A DNA stretch of 64,000 nucleotides from Marispirochaeta aestuarii (lineage in GTDB: Bacteria > Spirochaetota > Spirochaetia > JC444 > Marispirochaetaceae). The position numbers were made by a program, and so were the translations under genes. Positions within the stretch are counted from its first letter, which is position 1, and each line of letters opens with the position of its first letter. A model generated the notes under the pieces. The model saw only the letters and a list, made by a program, of their open reading frames with translations. It did no database searches and was not told where the DNA came from. This document shows positions 16,448 through 24,637 of this stretch, one piece after another. The stretch lies in assembly GCF_002087085.1 (NCBI RefSeq), contig NZ_MWQY01000010.1, positions 121,922-185,921 of the forward strand, read 5' to 3'.

Positions 16448-17697
16448 CAGGCCTCCATTTCGTTGCCCCGGATCAGGGCATATTTTGAGATCGGCGGGCC
16501 GATAAGCTCATTGATAAACACGGACAGCAGGATAATATTAACCATGGTGTCGATAATCACAATCTGCTCAGGAGGCAGGTAGGAAACCAGGGGAGATGCC
16601 TGAATCATGAGAACCAGCCCTATGGCGACTCCCGCCTGGGGCAGCATACAGAATCCCAGGTAGGTACGGATTGTTCCCCGGACCTTCCCCAGAAGGCTCC
16701 CGAAATATACGCCGGAGTACTTTCCCAGTGCCCGGAACAGGATATACCCCCCTCCCAGCAGTAGGATCTTCGTCTGTATCAGGATTGCGGGCTGCAGCTC
16801 CGTTCCGGCTATCACGAAAAAGAGGGCATATATGGGCGGAGTCAGAGGTTCCAGAATACGAAAGATACGGTGATTCGAGGGGGAAAGGTTGATAATAACC
16901 GCCCCGGCGGCCATGTTCGTCATGAGAGGCGAGAGCTCAAAAATGACCGACACGGCGGTGGCAAGGAACACGAAACCCAGGCTTATTATCATGATCTCGT
17001 TGCTGCTCTTCTTCCGGGTAAAACGGTGAATAAGAAAACCCGCCACGGCCCCTGCCGCCAGAGAAAGCAGAACCTCCCCCAAAGCATGGATGATTACCAG
17101 GACTGCACCATGATCGGCTCCGGAGACACCAAGAAGCCCCGAAGCCATGGCAAAACTAAGACCGAAGAGTATGACCGCCCCCGCATCATCGAGGGCTACA
17201 ACCCCGTACAGGTAATCGACGAAAAGTCCCGTCGCCCTCAGGGACTGCACAATCGCGACGGTCGCAGCAGGTGCGGTAGCCGAGGCTATGGCCCCCAGCA
17301 TGAGGGCGTAGGGCAGGTCAAAGCCCAGGAGAGTCATGCCGAAAACCACGGCACCGAAGGAGGCAAGAAGCTGAACAATGGTAATAATTACCACCTCTTT
17401 ACCTACCCGCTTCAATTTTACCCAGTAAAACTCGCCGCCGATGGTCAGGGCAATAAGCCCCAGGGCCACTTCTGTAACAATCTTGAGGTTTTCTCCCATG
17501 TGGTGGGGAACTATGCCGGTAACGGTCTCTCCCATAATCAGGCCTGCGACTATGAAGCCGGTGATTTCCGGCAAGCGAAACAGGGAGGCGAGCTTTCCTG
17601 TAAAATATCCGATAACCAGGAGCATTCCCAGGGTAAACAGGGCATGGTTGCTCATTAAATCGCGGAATTCGACTAAAAAAGAGATCAGAGTTTGCAT
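16447..17697 (-). CDS. CPA2-family cation:proton antiporter
   Basis: A 416-residue membrane protein with about 12 predicted helices. It carries the CPA2 hallmarks LPEITGFIVAGLIMG near the N-terminus, the ATAPAATVAIVQ segment and the VALDDAGAVILFG segment with the paired aspartates used for ion binding. It lacks the cytoplasmic RCK/TrkA-N domain of KefB/C, which fits regulation by the coupled EIIA-PII protein instead. It probably exchanges Na+ or K+ for protons at the inner membrane. Ion specificity cannot be read. It is divergent from the PilZ gene. Confidence 0.92.
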   Translation of the reverse strand: MQTLISFLVEFRDLMSNHALFTLGMLLVIGYFTGKLASLFRLPEITGFIVAGLIMGETVTGIVPHHMGENLKIVTEVALGLIALTIGGEFYWVKLKRVGKEVVIITIVQLLASFGAVVFGMTLLGFDLPYALMLGAIASATAPAATVAIVQSLRATGLFVDYLYGVVALDDAGAVILFGLSFAMASGLLGVSGADHGAVLVIIHALGEVLLSLAAGAVAGFLIHRFTRKKSSNEIMIISLGFVFLATAVSVIFELSPLMTNMAAGAVIINLSPSNHRIFRILEPLTPPIYALFFVIAGTELQPAILIQTKILLLGGGYILFRALGKYSGVYFGSLLGKVRGTIRTYLGFCMLPQAGVAIGLVLMIQASPLVSYLPPEQIVIIDTMVNIILLSVFINELIGPPISKYALIRGNEMEA

Positions 17698-17769
17698 TAC
17701 AACCTCCCGCGTTCTATATATATACTATCGCCGGGAGGCTTCTTACGCAATGAAATTACAGTTGTAATA

Positions 17770-17798
17770 TTGACAGCGCCTGTCTCCCTGCGCATAGT
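17770..17798 (+). promoter_or_regulatory. promoter of the PilZ gene
   Basis: TTGACA (17770-17775) is spaced 17 bases from CATAGT (17793-17798), 18 bases upstream of the PilZ start codon. Confidence 0.55.
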
Positions 17799-17815
17799 TT
17801 AAGAAGAGGTTTATT

Positions 17816-18184
17816 ATGGATAAAAGAAGGTTTTCCCGCACAGGTTTCCAGACATCCGGAGAAATCCTCCTGGGGGACAGACGCATTGAGGTATCGGTAA
17901 TCGACCTCTCCCTGAAAGGTGCGCTCTTCTCCTCGGATGCCGATATCTCCGTCGGCAGCGCTGTTGAGCTTCTGATACACCTCTCCAACTCAGAACTGAG
18001 CATAAACACCGAGGGAAAGATCGTACACCGGGAGGGCAGCAAGTACGGAATCCGCTTCTCCAGCATCGATGCGGAGAGTATGATTCACCTGCGCAGCCTC
18101 ATGGAATACAACACCGAAAATTATGACAAAATCGGCTCGGAACTGGCCTTTCTGTTCCACGAAGAGGATACCGAAGAGAATTAA
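17816..18184 (+). CDS. stand-alone PilZ domain protein (c-di-GMP receptor)
   Basis: The 122-residue protein is almost entirely a PilZ domain. It starts KRRFSRTGF, which carries the RxxxR c-di-GMP-binding arginines, and continues to VIDLSLKGALFSS, the D/NxSxxG motif; a beta-barrel with VHREGSKYGIRF follows. A short acidic tail ends the protein. Such proteins relay c-di-GMP levels to motility or envelope machinery. It is monocistronic, and its stop codon overlaps the stop of the convergent DUF2807 gene by four bases, so no terminator lies between them. Confidence 0.9.
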   Translation: MDKRRFSRTGFQTSGEILLGDRRIEVSVIDLSLKGALFSSDADISVGSAVELLIHLSNSELSINTEGKIVHREGSKYGIRFSSIDAESMIHLRSLMEYNTENYDKIGSELAFLFHEEDTEEN

Positions 18185-18894
18185 CGCCGATGGACCGCGG
18201 CGAATCCATCGGTACGGACCGTCTGCTCCGAGACACTTCCGCTGTATTTGACGGAACCGAATCCTGCAATCTTTCCGCTCAAACGCCCCCCCATCAGATG
18301 GAGTTCCACGTTGGATGCTCCCGCCAGGTTCAGATCAACATTCATGAAACTGCTGTCGGATAGATCGATGTTGGAAGCTCCCGCGGTCCTCAGACTCAGG
18401 TTGTTCGCCTCCAGCCCGATACCCCTTACGTTGGAGGCTCCGTCGAATACAAGCTCGAGCCCGTCGCCGCTGAAATCGCGAATTTCAGCGTCAGCTGCTC
18501 CCTCGACCATAAGCCGAGTCAAGGTATCGAGTTCCAGCTCAGCCCGGAAGGGCATGTTTTCTCCGGGTTTGAAATTCTTTCCAAGACTCAGCTGCAGTGT
18601 ATCCCCCTCCCTGCTCGTCCTGAGCATATCCCGGGCTTCCACGGGCAGGTTCAATTCTCCCCGGTTTTCCGACCCCTGCTTGAGACGTATCTGCCAGCCT
18701 CCGGTAAAATGGAGGGAACGGATATCCGCTGTATCCAGCGGAACCGTAACCCGCTCACCGCTGTAATCGAGGCCTGGTCCGCTTACAATTTCAAGGTCCC
18801 TGCCGACATTAACCCGCAGCAGGAACAGGGAAACAATAATTACAAGCACCGCAAGGGCTATTCCTGCGGCCAGCAGCAGGCTGCTTTTTTTCAT
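18181..18894 (-). CDS. DUF2807 (head GIN domain) exported protein
   Basis: The 237-residue protein has an N-terminal membrane anchor or uncleaved signal (residues about 5-27) followed by a beta-helix domain made of repeated 20-residue turns (GASNVRGIGLEA, GASNIDLSDSS, GASNVELHLMG), diagnostic of DUF2807 putative auto-transporter adhesin head domains. It is likely displayed outside the inner membrane. Function is unknown; related proteins occur with GntR/ABC stress operons such as the one just upstream. Its GAGGAG site is supplied by the dispersed 79-81 bp repeat described separately. Confidence 0.85.
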   Translation of the reverse strand: MKKSSLLLAAGIALAVLVIIVSLFLLRVNVGRDLEIVSGPGLDYSGERVTVPLDTADIRSLHFTGGWQIRLKQGSENRGELNLPVEARDMLRTSREGDTLQLSLGKNFKPGENMPFRAELELDTLTRLMVEGAADAEIRDFSGDGLELVFDGASNVRGIGLEANNLSLRTAGASNIDLSDSSFMNVDLNLAGASNVELHLMGGRLSGKIAGFGSVKYSGSVSEQTVRTDGFAAVHRR

Positions 18895-18900
18895 TTACTT

Positions 18901-19040
18901 CTCCTCTTTCACGGTCGCCGTCGGGCAGAAGCCCTCCGACTCCGCTCTGCCTTCGTTCAGGACCGGCAGAGCCGCTCCTTCACTCTTTCACGGTCGCCGT
19001 CGGACTTTCGTCCTCAGACTCCGCTCTGCTTCGGTCTGGT
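18901..19040 (-). repeat. two degenerate copies of the dispersed 79-81 bp repeat
   Basis: ACGGTCGCC starts at 18911 and 18990 (79-base spacing) and each copy ends with a CTCCGCTCTG segment. The same unit forms the five-copy array at 55081-55465. Here it fills the space between the GntR and DUF2807 genes, supplies the last codons and stop of the GntR gene, and ends with the GAGGAG used by DUF2807. Confidence 0.85.
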
Positions 19041-19403
19041 ATGTTCTTCCTTGTACTTATCGTAGTACTCCCGGACCTCGCGGAAATCGATGTCCAGCAC
19101 CTCCATGGAATGAAAGACATCCGGAAGGGTGTGGCGAAGAAAGTTCTCCTTCCGGGAGGCCAGCACCCTGTTCCGGGCCCCGATGCTGACGAAATATCCC
19201 AGGCCCCGCTGGTTATGGATTATCTGCTCATCCTGAAGCTGTCCGTAGCTTCTGAGCACGGTATTTGGATTGACCTCCATTGCGGCGGCCATGTCCCTCA
19301 CCGAGGGGATCCTCTCTCCCTCCGGGTACTTTCCGTTCAGGATCATGTCTCCCATATAGTCCCTGATCTGCATAAAGATGCTTCGGGATTCATCAAAGCG
19401 CAT
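19014..19403 (-). CDS. GntR/YtrA-family transcriptional regulator
   Basis: A 129-residue regulator with a winged-helix domain (about 9-77; SVRDMAAAMEVNPNTVLRSYGQLQ) and the short C-terminal helical dimerisation tail typical of the YtrA subfamily, which regulates adjacent ABC exporters. It is last in an ABC ATPase-permease-regulator operon, overlapping the permease gene by 11 bases. The final eight or so codons (after YKEEHTR) lie inside the dispersed repeat, so the C-terminus may have been remodelled by repeat insertion. Confidence 0.9.
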   Translation of the reverse strand: MRFDESRSIFMQIRDYMGDMILNGKYPEGERIPSVRDMAAAMEVNPNTVLRSYGQLQDEQIIHNQRGLGYFVSIGARNRVLASRKENFLRHTLPDVFHSMEVLDIDFREVREYYDKYKEEHTRPKQSGV

Positions 19404-20175
19404 TCTTTACTTCCGCCTCCCGGACCCTCAGGTATGTAATCAGCCAGCAGAAGGGCGCCGTGAGCCAGAGATAGAGGGTCTTCACTATCCTCAGAATCAG
19501 CTCTCCCGTCTCGAGGGTGTTTCCAAAAAAACGGTCTCCCACATGAATGCTCATATCAAAGGAGAAAGCCTCGTGAAAGTAGGAGCCAAAGATAATTCTG
19601 GCGGCGATAAGAGAGAAAAGCCCCAGGCTTATTCCAAGGAGACTCAGAAATAGTACGGACTTGAGAAACTGATGACGGCGAAACCAGGCGCCTCCTGCGA
19701 AAAACAGGGACTGCAGAATAATATAGTGATGAACCGCGCGCAGCAGAACCGGTGACAGAGGATTGAAGAAGGCTCTGAACTCCCCGATGACAAGGAAGCG
19801 CAGGATTTCACCGACCAGAACACCCACAAAGAAAACAAGGTTGATGTACAGCCACCAGCCCGCAGAAGCGGCAAGAAGACGGGAAAAGAACTTCTCTTCC
19901 GTGGATGCCGGAAGCATCAGCCAGTCGTGGCAGGTATCCCGGGAATGCATGTTCCTGAAGGTTCCTGCGGCCGTCAGAGCGCCACCGGCGAAAAGAAACA
20001 TGAGAAAAAGAGTGTTCATATACTCGGTTCCGCCGCCCCGGAATCCCGTCAGAAGAAGAAGGACCGCCACCGAACCGGCAATTGCCAGGGCGCTGAAAAC
20101 AAGGGAGTGCAGGCGCATGAACTCTTCCCGCTTTGTCAGAAGCAGAAAACGTCTGATATTGAAATACTCATTCAT
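19393..20175 (-). CDS. ABC exporter permease (ABC-2 type)
   Basis: A 260-residue membrane protein with about six predicted helices and no export signal. It has little conserved sequence, but the gene overlaps the ATPase gene by four bases and the GntR gene by 11, so it is the membrane partner of that ATPase. An N-terminal TKREEFMRLHS segment resembles a coupling helix. Operons of this type in Gram-positive bacteria and spirochaetes answer envelope stress or antimicrobial peptides. The substrate is unknown. Confidence 0.75.
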   Translation of the reverse strand: MNEYFNIRRFLLLTKREEFMRLHSLVFSALAIAGSVAVLLLLTGFRGGGTEYMNTLFLMFLFAGGALTAAGTFRNMHSRDTCHDWLMLPASTEEKFFSRLLAASAGWWLYINLVFFVGVLVGEILRFLVIGEFRAFFNPLSPVLLRAVHHYIILQSLFFAGGAWFRRHQFLKSVLFLSLLGISLGLFSLIAARIIFGSYFHEAFSFDMSIHVGDRFFGNTLETGELILRIVKTLYLWLTAPFCWLITYLRVREAEVKNAL

Positions 20176-21026
20176 ACCCTGTCCTCCTCTCTTCCGGGCT
20201 GCATGATTGCTGCAACATCTTCACCGCGTTCAATTACCATATTGAAAAAGACCTCCAGATCCACATGGGAGTCATACCCTTCATGATTCCTGCGCACCAC
20301 CGAGTATCCTCCCGGGACCCTTTCGAAATAGAAAGCCTCCTGCGGCAGAGGTTCGGTTGTTTCCAGACTCATGTGGAATTTTCCTGCGATGGAATCGATG
20401 GCCCCTGAGAAAAGGATATGTCCGGAATCGAGAATAATCACCGGATCGATCAGGTTCTCCATGTCCCGGACCTGGTGGGTGGAAATCAGTATTGTCTGGT
20501 CCTCCCCCAGGGATGATGCCGCCAGGCGACGGAACTGCCGTTTGGAGGGGATATCGAGACCGTTGGTCGGTTCATCCAGAATAAGAAGGCGTACCCCGGA
20601 GGCAAGACCGAAGGCCAGCAGGAACTTCTTTTTCTGTCCCAGGGAAACCTGCGAGAGGGCCCACGCCGGATCGACCTGAAACCCCTCACATAGATCGAAA
20701 AAGCGTTCCCTGTCAAAGCGCGGATAGAACGGTGAGTTCAGCGCCACGTACCGTGTTCCGGTCAGCCGGGGTACCGGAAATTCCTCCGGGAGGAAGTAGA
20801 TGTCCCGGAGCATTCCGGGCTGCCGCAGGCGGGGATCGAATCCAAGGACATCCAGGCGCCCCCCTGACGGGAAAAGCTGGCCGGAAATCAGGCGCAGCAG
20901 GGAAGTTTTTCCCGCCCCGTTTTTACCCAGAAGGCCGTAGATCATCCCCGGTTCCAGCTCCAGATCCAGGTTGCGGAAGAGGCCTTCCCCGGAGTACCCG
21001 AAGGAGAGCTTTTCTATTGTAAGCAT
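20172..21026 (-). CDS. ABC exporter ATP-binding protein
   Basis: The 284-residue ATPase has Walker A GLLGKNGAGKTS near residue 36, signature segment VSLGQKKKFLLAFG, Walker B LLILDEPTNGLD and the switch histidine in ISTHQVRDM. The C-terminal 70 residues resemble the extension of YtrB/BcrA-type exporters. ATG 21026 is preferred because AAGGAGA lies about eight bases upstream; an upstream TTG would place that site within the coding region. It is first in the ATPase-permease-GntR operon. Confidence 0.92.
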   Translation of the reverse strand: MLTIEKLSFGYSGEGLFRNLDLELEPGMIYGLLGKNGAGKTSLLRLISGQLFPSGGRLDVLGFDPRLRQPGMLRDIYFLPEEFPVPRLTGTRYVALNSPFYPRFDRERFFDLCEGFQVDPAWALSQVSLGQKKKFLLAFGLASGVRLLILDEPTNGLDIPSKRQFRRLAASSLGEDQTILISTHQVRDMENLIDPVIILDSGHILFSGAIDSIAGKFHMSLETTEPLPQEAFYFERVPGGYSVVRRNHEGYDSHVDLEVFFNMVIERGEDVAAIMQPGREEDRV

Positions 21027-21131
21027 CGGCAGATTCTCCTTAGTCAATTAGTGTACTACTTTACTATAACAGTATAACGCACATACGCTGCTTAATCAAG
21101 GGAAATTTTGTTTATGCGGAAAAAGCTGTTA

Positions 21132-21839
21132 TCAGTGCTTCCCTGCAGCACAGCTCCAGGAAGACCAGGATGACGGAAGCCCCGGCTCATCCAGCAATAC
21201 AGACAGTTCCTCAAGATAACGGGACCGGGGAATATCCTCGGCGCCAAGGCTGCTGAGATGATGGGTATACACCTGACAGTCGATCAGTTTTACTCCCTGC
21301 AGGGAAAGAGTCCGGACCAGTCTGATGAAGGCAGCCTTGGATGCATTGGGAGAGTGGGCGAACATGGATTCCCCGAAGAAAATTTTTCCCAGGGAGAGGC
21401 CGTAGAGACCGCCCACAAGCCGCCCCTCCTGCCAGGCTTCGGCACTGTGAGCAATACCCAGACGGTGGAGCACGGAGTAGGCATCCCGCATGTCCTTGGT
21501 AATCCAGGTGCCGTCCTGCCCGGGGCGCTCCCTGGCGGCGCATTCGGCTATAACCCGGTCAAACGCAGTATCGAAGGTGATGGTGAATACGCCGCGCTTC
21601 AGGACCCGGCGCATGCTTTTTGAAACATGCAGCCCTTCGGGGTACAGCACAAAACGGGGATCGGGACTCCACCAGAGGATGGGGTCTTCGTCGCTGAACC
21701 AGGGGAAAATCCCCTGCCGGTAGGCGGAGACCAGCATACCTGGAGAGAGGTTACCGCCGGAAGCAACGATGCCAGGCGGTTCAGCCTCCCGTGGGTCGGG
21801 GAACTGAAAGGAGTCGTCAGCCGACAGATAGGGAAACAT
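21132..21839 (-). CDS. aat: leucyl/phenylalanyl-tRNA-protein transferase
   Basis: A 235-residue cytosolic enzyme that adds Leu or Phe from aminoacyl-tRNA to N-terminal Lys or Arg of proteins, creating N-degrons. The GIVASGGNLSPGMLVSAYRQGIFPWF segment near residue 25, the WWSPDPRFVL segment and GGLYGLSLGKIFFGESMF are family hallmarks. Its start codon overlaps the clpA stop by one base, so it is the distal gene of a clpS-clpA-aat operon that encodes recognition, unfolding and tagging steps together. ClpP is not in the window. Confidence 0.95.
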   Translation of the reverse strand: MFPYLSADDSFQFPDPREAEPPGIVASGGNLSPGMLVSAYRQGIFPWFSDEDPILWWSPDPRFVLYPEGLHVSKSMRRVLKRGVFTITFDTAFDRVIAECAARERPGQDGTWITKDMRDAYSVLHRLGIAHSAEAWQEGRLVGGLYGLSLGKIFFGESMFAHSPNASKAAFIRLVRTLSLQGVKLIDCQVYTHHLSSLGAEDIPRSRYLEELSVLLDEPGLPSSWSSWSCAAGKH

Positions 21840-24145
21840 CAGCTCTGGTTTTGCTCCGCCGGGCTTATTACGACCTCGCCGTCCAGGTAGTCAGCAACCG
21901 CCTTTCCGCCCGCAGAAAGATCACCGAAGAGTACGGCATCCACAAAGTAATGCTTGATCTTCTCGCTTACAAGCCTGGCTATGTTTCTGGCGCCGAAATC
22001 GGGACTGTAGCCCTCCTCCGCCAGATACTCCCTGCAGGCCTCGGTGAGTTCCAGTTCGACGTTCTTTTCCTTGAGCTGCTGCCTGAAGGCATCGATCTCC
22101 TTGTCCACGATGTTCAGAACCACCCGTTTGTCCAGACGGCCGAAGGTGACTATCTTGTCCAGCCGGTTACGGAACTCAGGCGAAAAGGCCCGGTCCACCG
22201 CGTCGCCGATGGCCTGTTCGGTAACATTCCGTTCCCCGAATCCGATCATGGGTCTGCCCATCTCCCGGGCACCGGCGTTGGAGGTCATAATGATAATCAC
22301 GTTACGGAAGTCCGCCTTGCGTCCGGCGTTGTCAGTAAGGGTTGCGTAATCCATTACCTGGAGCAGCACGTTGAAAATGTCCTGGTGGGCCTTCTCGATT
22401 TCGTCCAGAAGCAGCACAGCATGGGGGGTTTTGCGGATGGCATCCGTCAGAAGGCCTCCCTCCTCGTAACCGACGTAACCCGGAGGAGAGCCCACAAGGC
22501 GGGAAACGGTATGCTTTTCCTGGTATTCACTCATATCGAAGCGGTGCAGATGAATCCCCAGAAGGTCCGCCAGCTGCCGGGCAAGCTCGGTTTTTCCTAC
22601 CCCGGTGGGACCGACAAAGAGAAAGGAGGCCACCGGTTTGTCAGGACCCTTGAACCCGGCGCGGCTTCGTTTGACGGCCTGCACCACCGCATCAACTGCG
22701 GCATCCTGGCCGAAAATCCTGTTCTTCAAGTCGGACTCGAGACTCTTGAGCCGGTCTGTTTCAGTAACGGAGACGCTTCGCTCGGGGATTTTTGCGATCT
22801 TCGAGATTACCTTTTCCACCAGGTCCTCGCCGATCTCCTTTGTGTCGTTGTTTTCGGCATTCTCCCGGAAGGCCATGATACGGGTATAGGCTCCGGCCTC
22901 GTCGATTACATCGATGGCCTTGTCCGGCAGATGGCGGTCGTTGATATACTGATGGGACAGGTCCACGGCGGTGCGCAGGGCTTCGTCGGTGTAGTGCACA
23001 TTATGATGCTCTTCGTAACGCTGCCTCAGTCCCAGCAGGATCTGGTAGGTCTCCTCCGGGGTCGTCTCGTCGATCTCTATCCGCTGGAAACGCCGTGAGA
23101 GGGCCCTGTCGCGCTCAAAGAATTTTTTGTACTCGTCATAGGTTGTGCTTCCCATACAGCGGATCTTGCCCGTCGCCAGGGCCGGCTTTAAAAGGTTCGA
23201 GGCATCCATGGAGCCTCCGGAGGTCGCCCCGGCCCCCACTATGGTATGGATCTCATCTATAAAAAGGATCACCTTCTCCTCTTTTTCCAGCTCCTTGAGA
23301 ATCATCTTGATCCGTTCCTCGAAGTCGCCCCTGAACCGCGTGCCGGCAAGAAGAGAACCCATATCCAGGGAAAAAACCCGGTAGTCCTTTAGCATGGCCG
23401 GAACCTTGTCCTCGGCGATTCTTGCGGCAAGTCCTTCGGCGACAGCGGTCTTCCCTACCCCGGGATCGCCGACAAGAATCGGGTTATTTTTGAGCCGTCT
23501 GCACAGGACCTGGATTGTACGTTCCAGTACATCCTCCCGGCCGATAAGGGGTTCCAGAGAACCATCCCGGGCAGCCTGGGTAAGCTCCCTGGTAAAGGAG
23601 TCCAGGGCTTTGCGCTTCTTTTTTCCCTTTTCCTGTTCTTCCCCGGCTTCCTGATCAGGTTCAAGTTCCGCCTCTTCGTCCTCGCCCATGCCCCCGGAAA
23701 TCCCGGCCCCGTCCCCGGAAAAATCTCCTGTTGTATGGGAGATTATACTCAGAAGGGTATAACGGCTTATGCCCGCCTTCTTGAGATAATAGGCACCGAA
23801 GGACTCCTTCTCATCCAGAATCGATACAAGAAGGTCCCCCACCTCCAGAATCTTGGAGGAGGAAGCTTCGGTATGAAACACCGCCCGTTCTATGACCCCC
23901 TGAAAACCGATGGACTGGACCGGTTCGGTATCTTCCACCCTGGGGACCTTGTCGTCGAAATACGCGACCAGTTCATCCTTAAGCTCGTCGGGATCCGCAC
24001 CGCAAAGGCTGACGATCTCCCGGGTGGAGTCAAAGAAAAGAGCGGCATATAATATATGTTCGGGAAGCAGAAACTCGTGTTTTCTGTTTTTCGCGTCCAG
24101 ATACGCGGCATTCAGAATGCTCTGAACGTCTTCACTTACCTTCAT
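21839..24145 (-). CDS. clpA: ATP-dependent Clp protease ATP-binding subunit ClpA
   Basis: The 768-residue AAA+ unfoldase has an N-terminal ClpN repeat domain (1-145), a charged linker rich in E/G (about 150-180), a first ATPase domain with GDPGVGKTAVAEG, and a second with GPTGVGKTELARQ followed by LLDEIEKAH. It lacks the long coiled-coil M domain of ClpB, so ClpA is the right call. It unfolds substrates for ClpP, and N-degron substrates arrive by way of ClpS, encoded 41 bases upstream. Length is normal for ClpA. Confidence 0.95.
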   Translation of the reverse strand: MKVSEDVQSILNAAYLDAKNRKHEFLLPEHILYAALFFDSTREIVSLCGADPDELKDELVAYFDDKVPRVEDTEPVQSIGFQGVIERAVFHTEASSSKILEVGDLLVSILDEKESFGAYYLKKAGISRYTLLSIISHTTGDFSGDGAGISGGMGEDEEAELEPDQEAGEEQEKGKKKRKALDSFTRELTQAARDGSLEPLIGREDVLERTIQVLCRRLKNNPILVGDPGVGKTAVAEGLAARIAEDKVPAMLKDYRVFSLDMGSLLAGTRFRGDFEERIKMILKELEKEEKVILFIDEIHTIVGAGATSGGSMDASNLLKPALATGKIRCMGSTTYDEYKKFFERDRALSRRFQRIEIDETTPEETYQILLGLRQRYEEHHNVHYTDEALRTAVDLSHQYINDRHLPDKAIDVIDEAGAYTRIMAFRENAENNDTKEIGEDLVEKVISKIAKIPERSVSVTETDRLKSLESDLKNRIFGQDAAVDAVVQAVKRSRAGFKGPDKPVASFLFVGPTGVGKTELARQLADLLGIHLHRFDMSEYQEKHTVSRLVGSPPGYVGYEEGGLLTDAIRKTPHAVLLLDEIEKAHQDIFNVLLQVMDYATLTDNAGRKADFRNVIIIMTSNAGAREMGRPMIGFGERNVTEQAIGDAVDRAFSPEFRNRLDKIVTFGRLDKRVVLNIVDKEIDAFRQQLKEKNVELELTEACREYLAEEGYSPDFGARNIARLVSEKIKHYFVDAVLFGDLSAGGKAVADYLDGEVVISPAEQNQS

Positions 24146-24186
24146 CTATACAACCTTACCTTTCCACTTTGCAGTATATCCGGCGT

Positions 24187-24504
24187 CTAGGCCGGTTCCA
24201 CGGTACAGCGAAGGGGGAACTCCCGCTCCTTGGCTATGCGATGGACCCGGGTTGCCCGGGTCGAGGCTACATCCCAGGTGTAGACACCGACAACGCCCCG
24301 TCCCTTCTTATGCACGTCAAGCATAATCCGGGTGGCATCGGGCACCTCTTTATGAAAAACCACCATCAGAATCTCAACCACAAACTCCATTGTCGTGTAA
24401 TGATCATTGTGGAGAACCACCTTGTACATCTCCGGTTCCTTGAGACGCTGGTCCGATTTTTCAACTACTTCCGAATCGAAGTTCCGGGCACCCTGATCGG
24501 ACAT
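24187..24504 (-). CDS. clpS: ATP-dependent Clp protease adaptor ClpS
   Basis: The 105-residue adaptor binds bulky hydrophobic N-terminal residues and hands N-degron proteins to the N-domain of ClpA. The diagnostic YKVVLHNDHYTTMEFVVEIL segment contains the substrate-binding Asn-Asp and the hydrophobic pocket residues; a VHKKGRGVVGVYT strand and an FPLRCTVEPA end follow. ATG 24504 gives a normal ClpS length; the ORF stays open 96 bases further upstream, but that extension has no family similarity. The gene heads the clpS-clpA-aat operon. Confidence 0.95.
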   Translation of the reverse strand: MSDQGARNFDSEVVEKSDQRLKEPEMYKVVLHNDHYTTMEFVVEILMVVFHKEVPDATRIMLDVHKKGRGVVGVYTWDVASTRATRVHRIAKEREFPLRCTVEPA

Positions 24505-24637
24505 ACTGCACAATACTCCTGACTGAAACATAGTAGCCGGCCTCCCTTTTGCAGAGAGGCCGACGGGAGTAAATTTAGCTAAACTTTCGTCGATGATCAA
24601 CGGTAAGAAGAGGAAATATGAGGCAGGCCGCGGAAAA

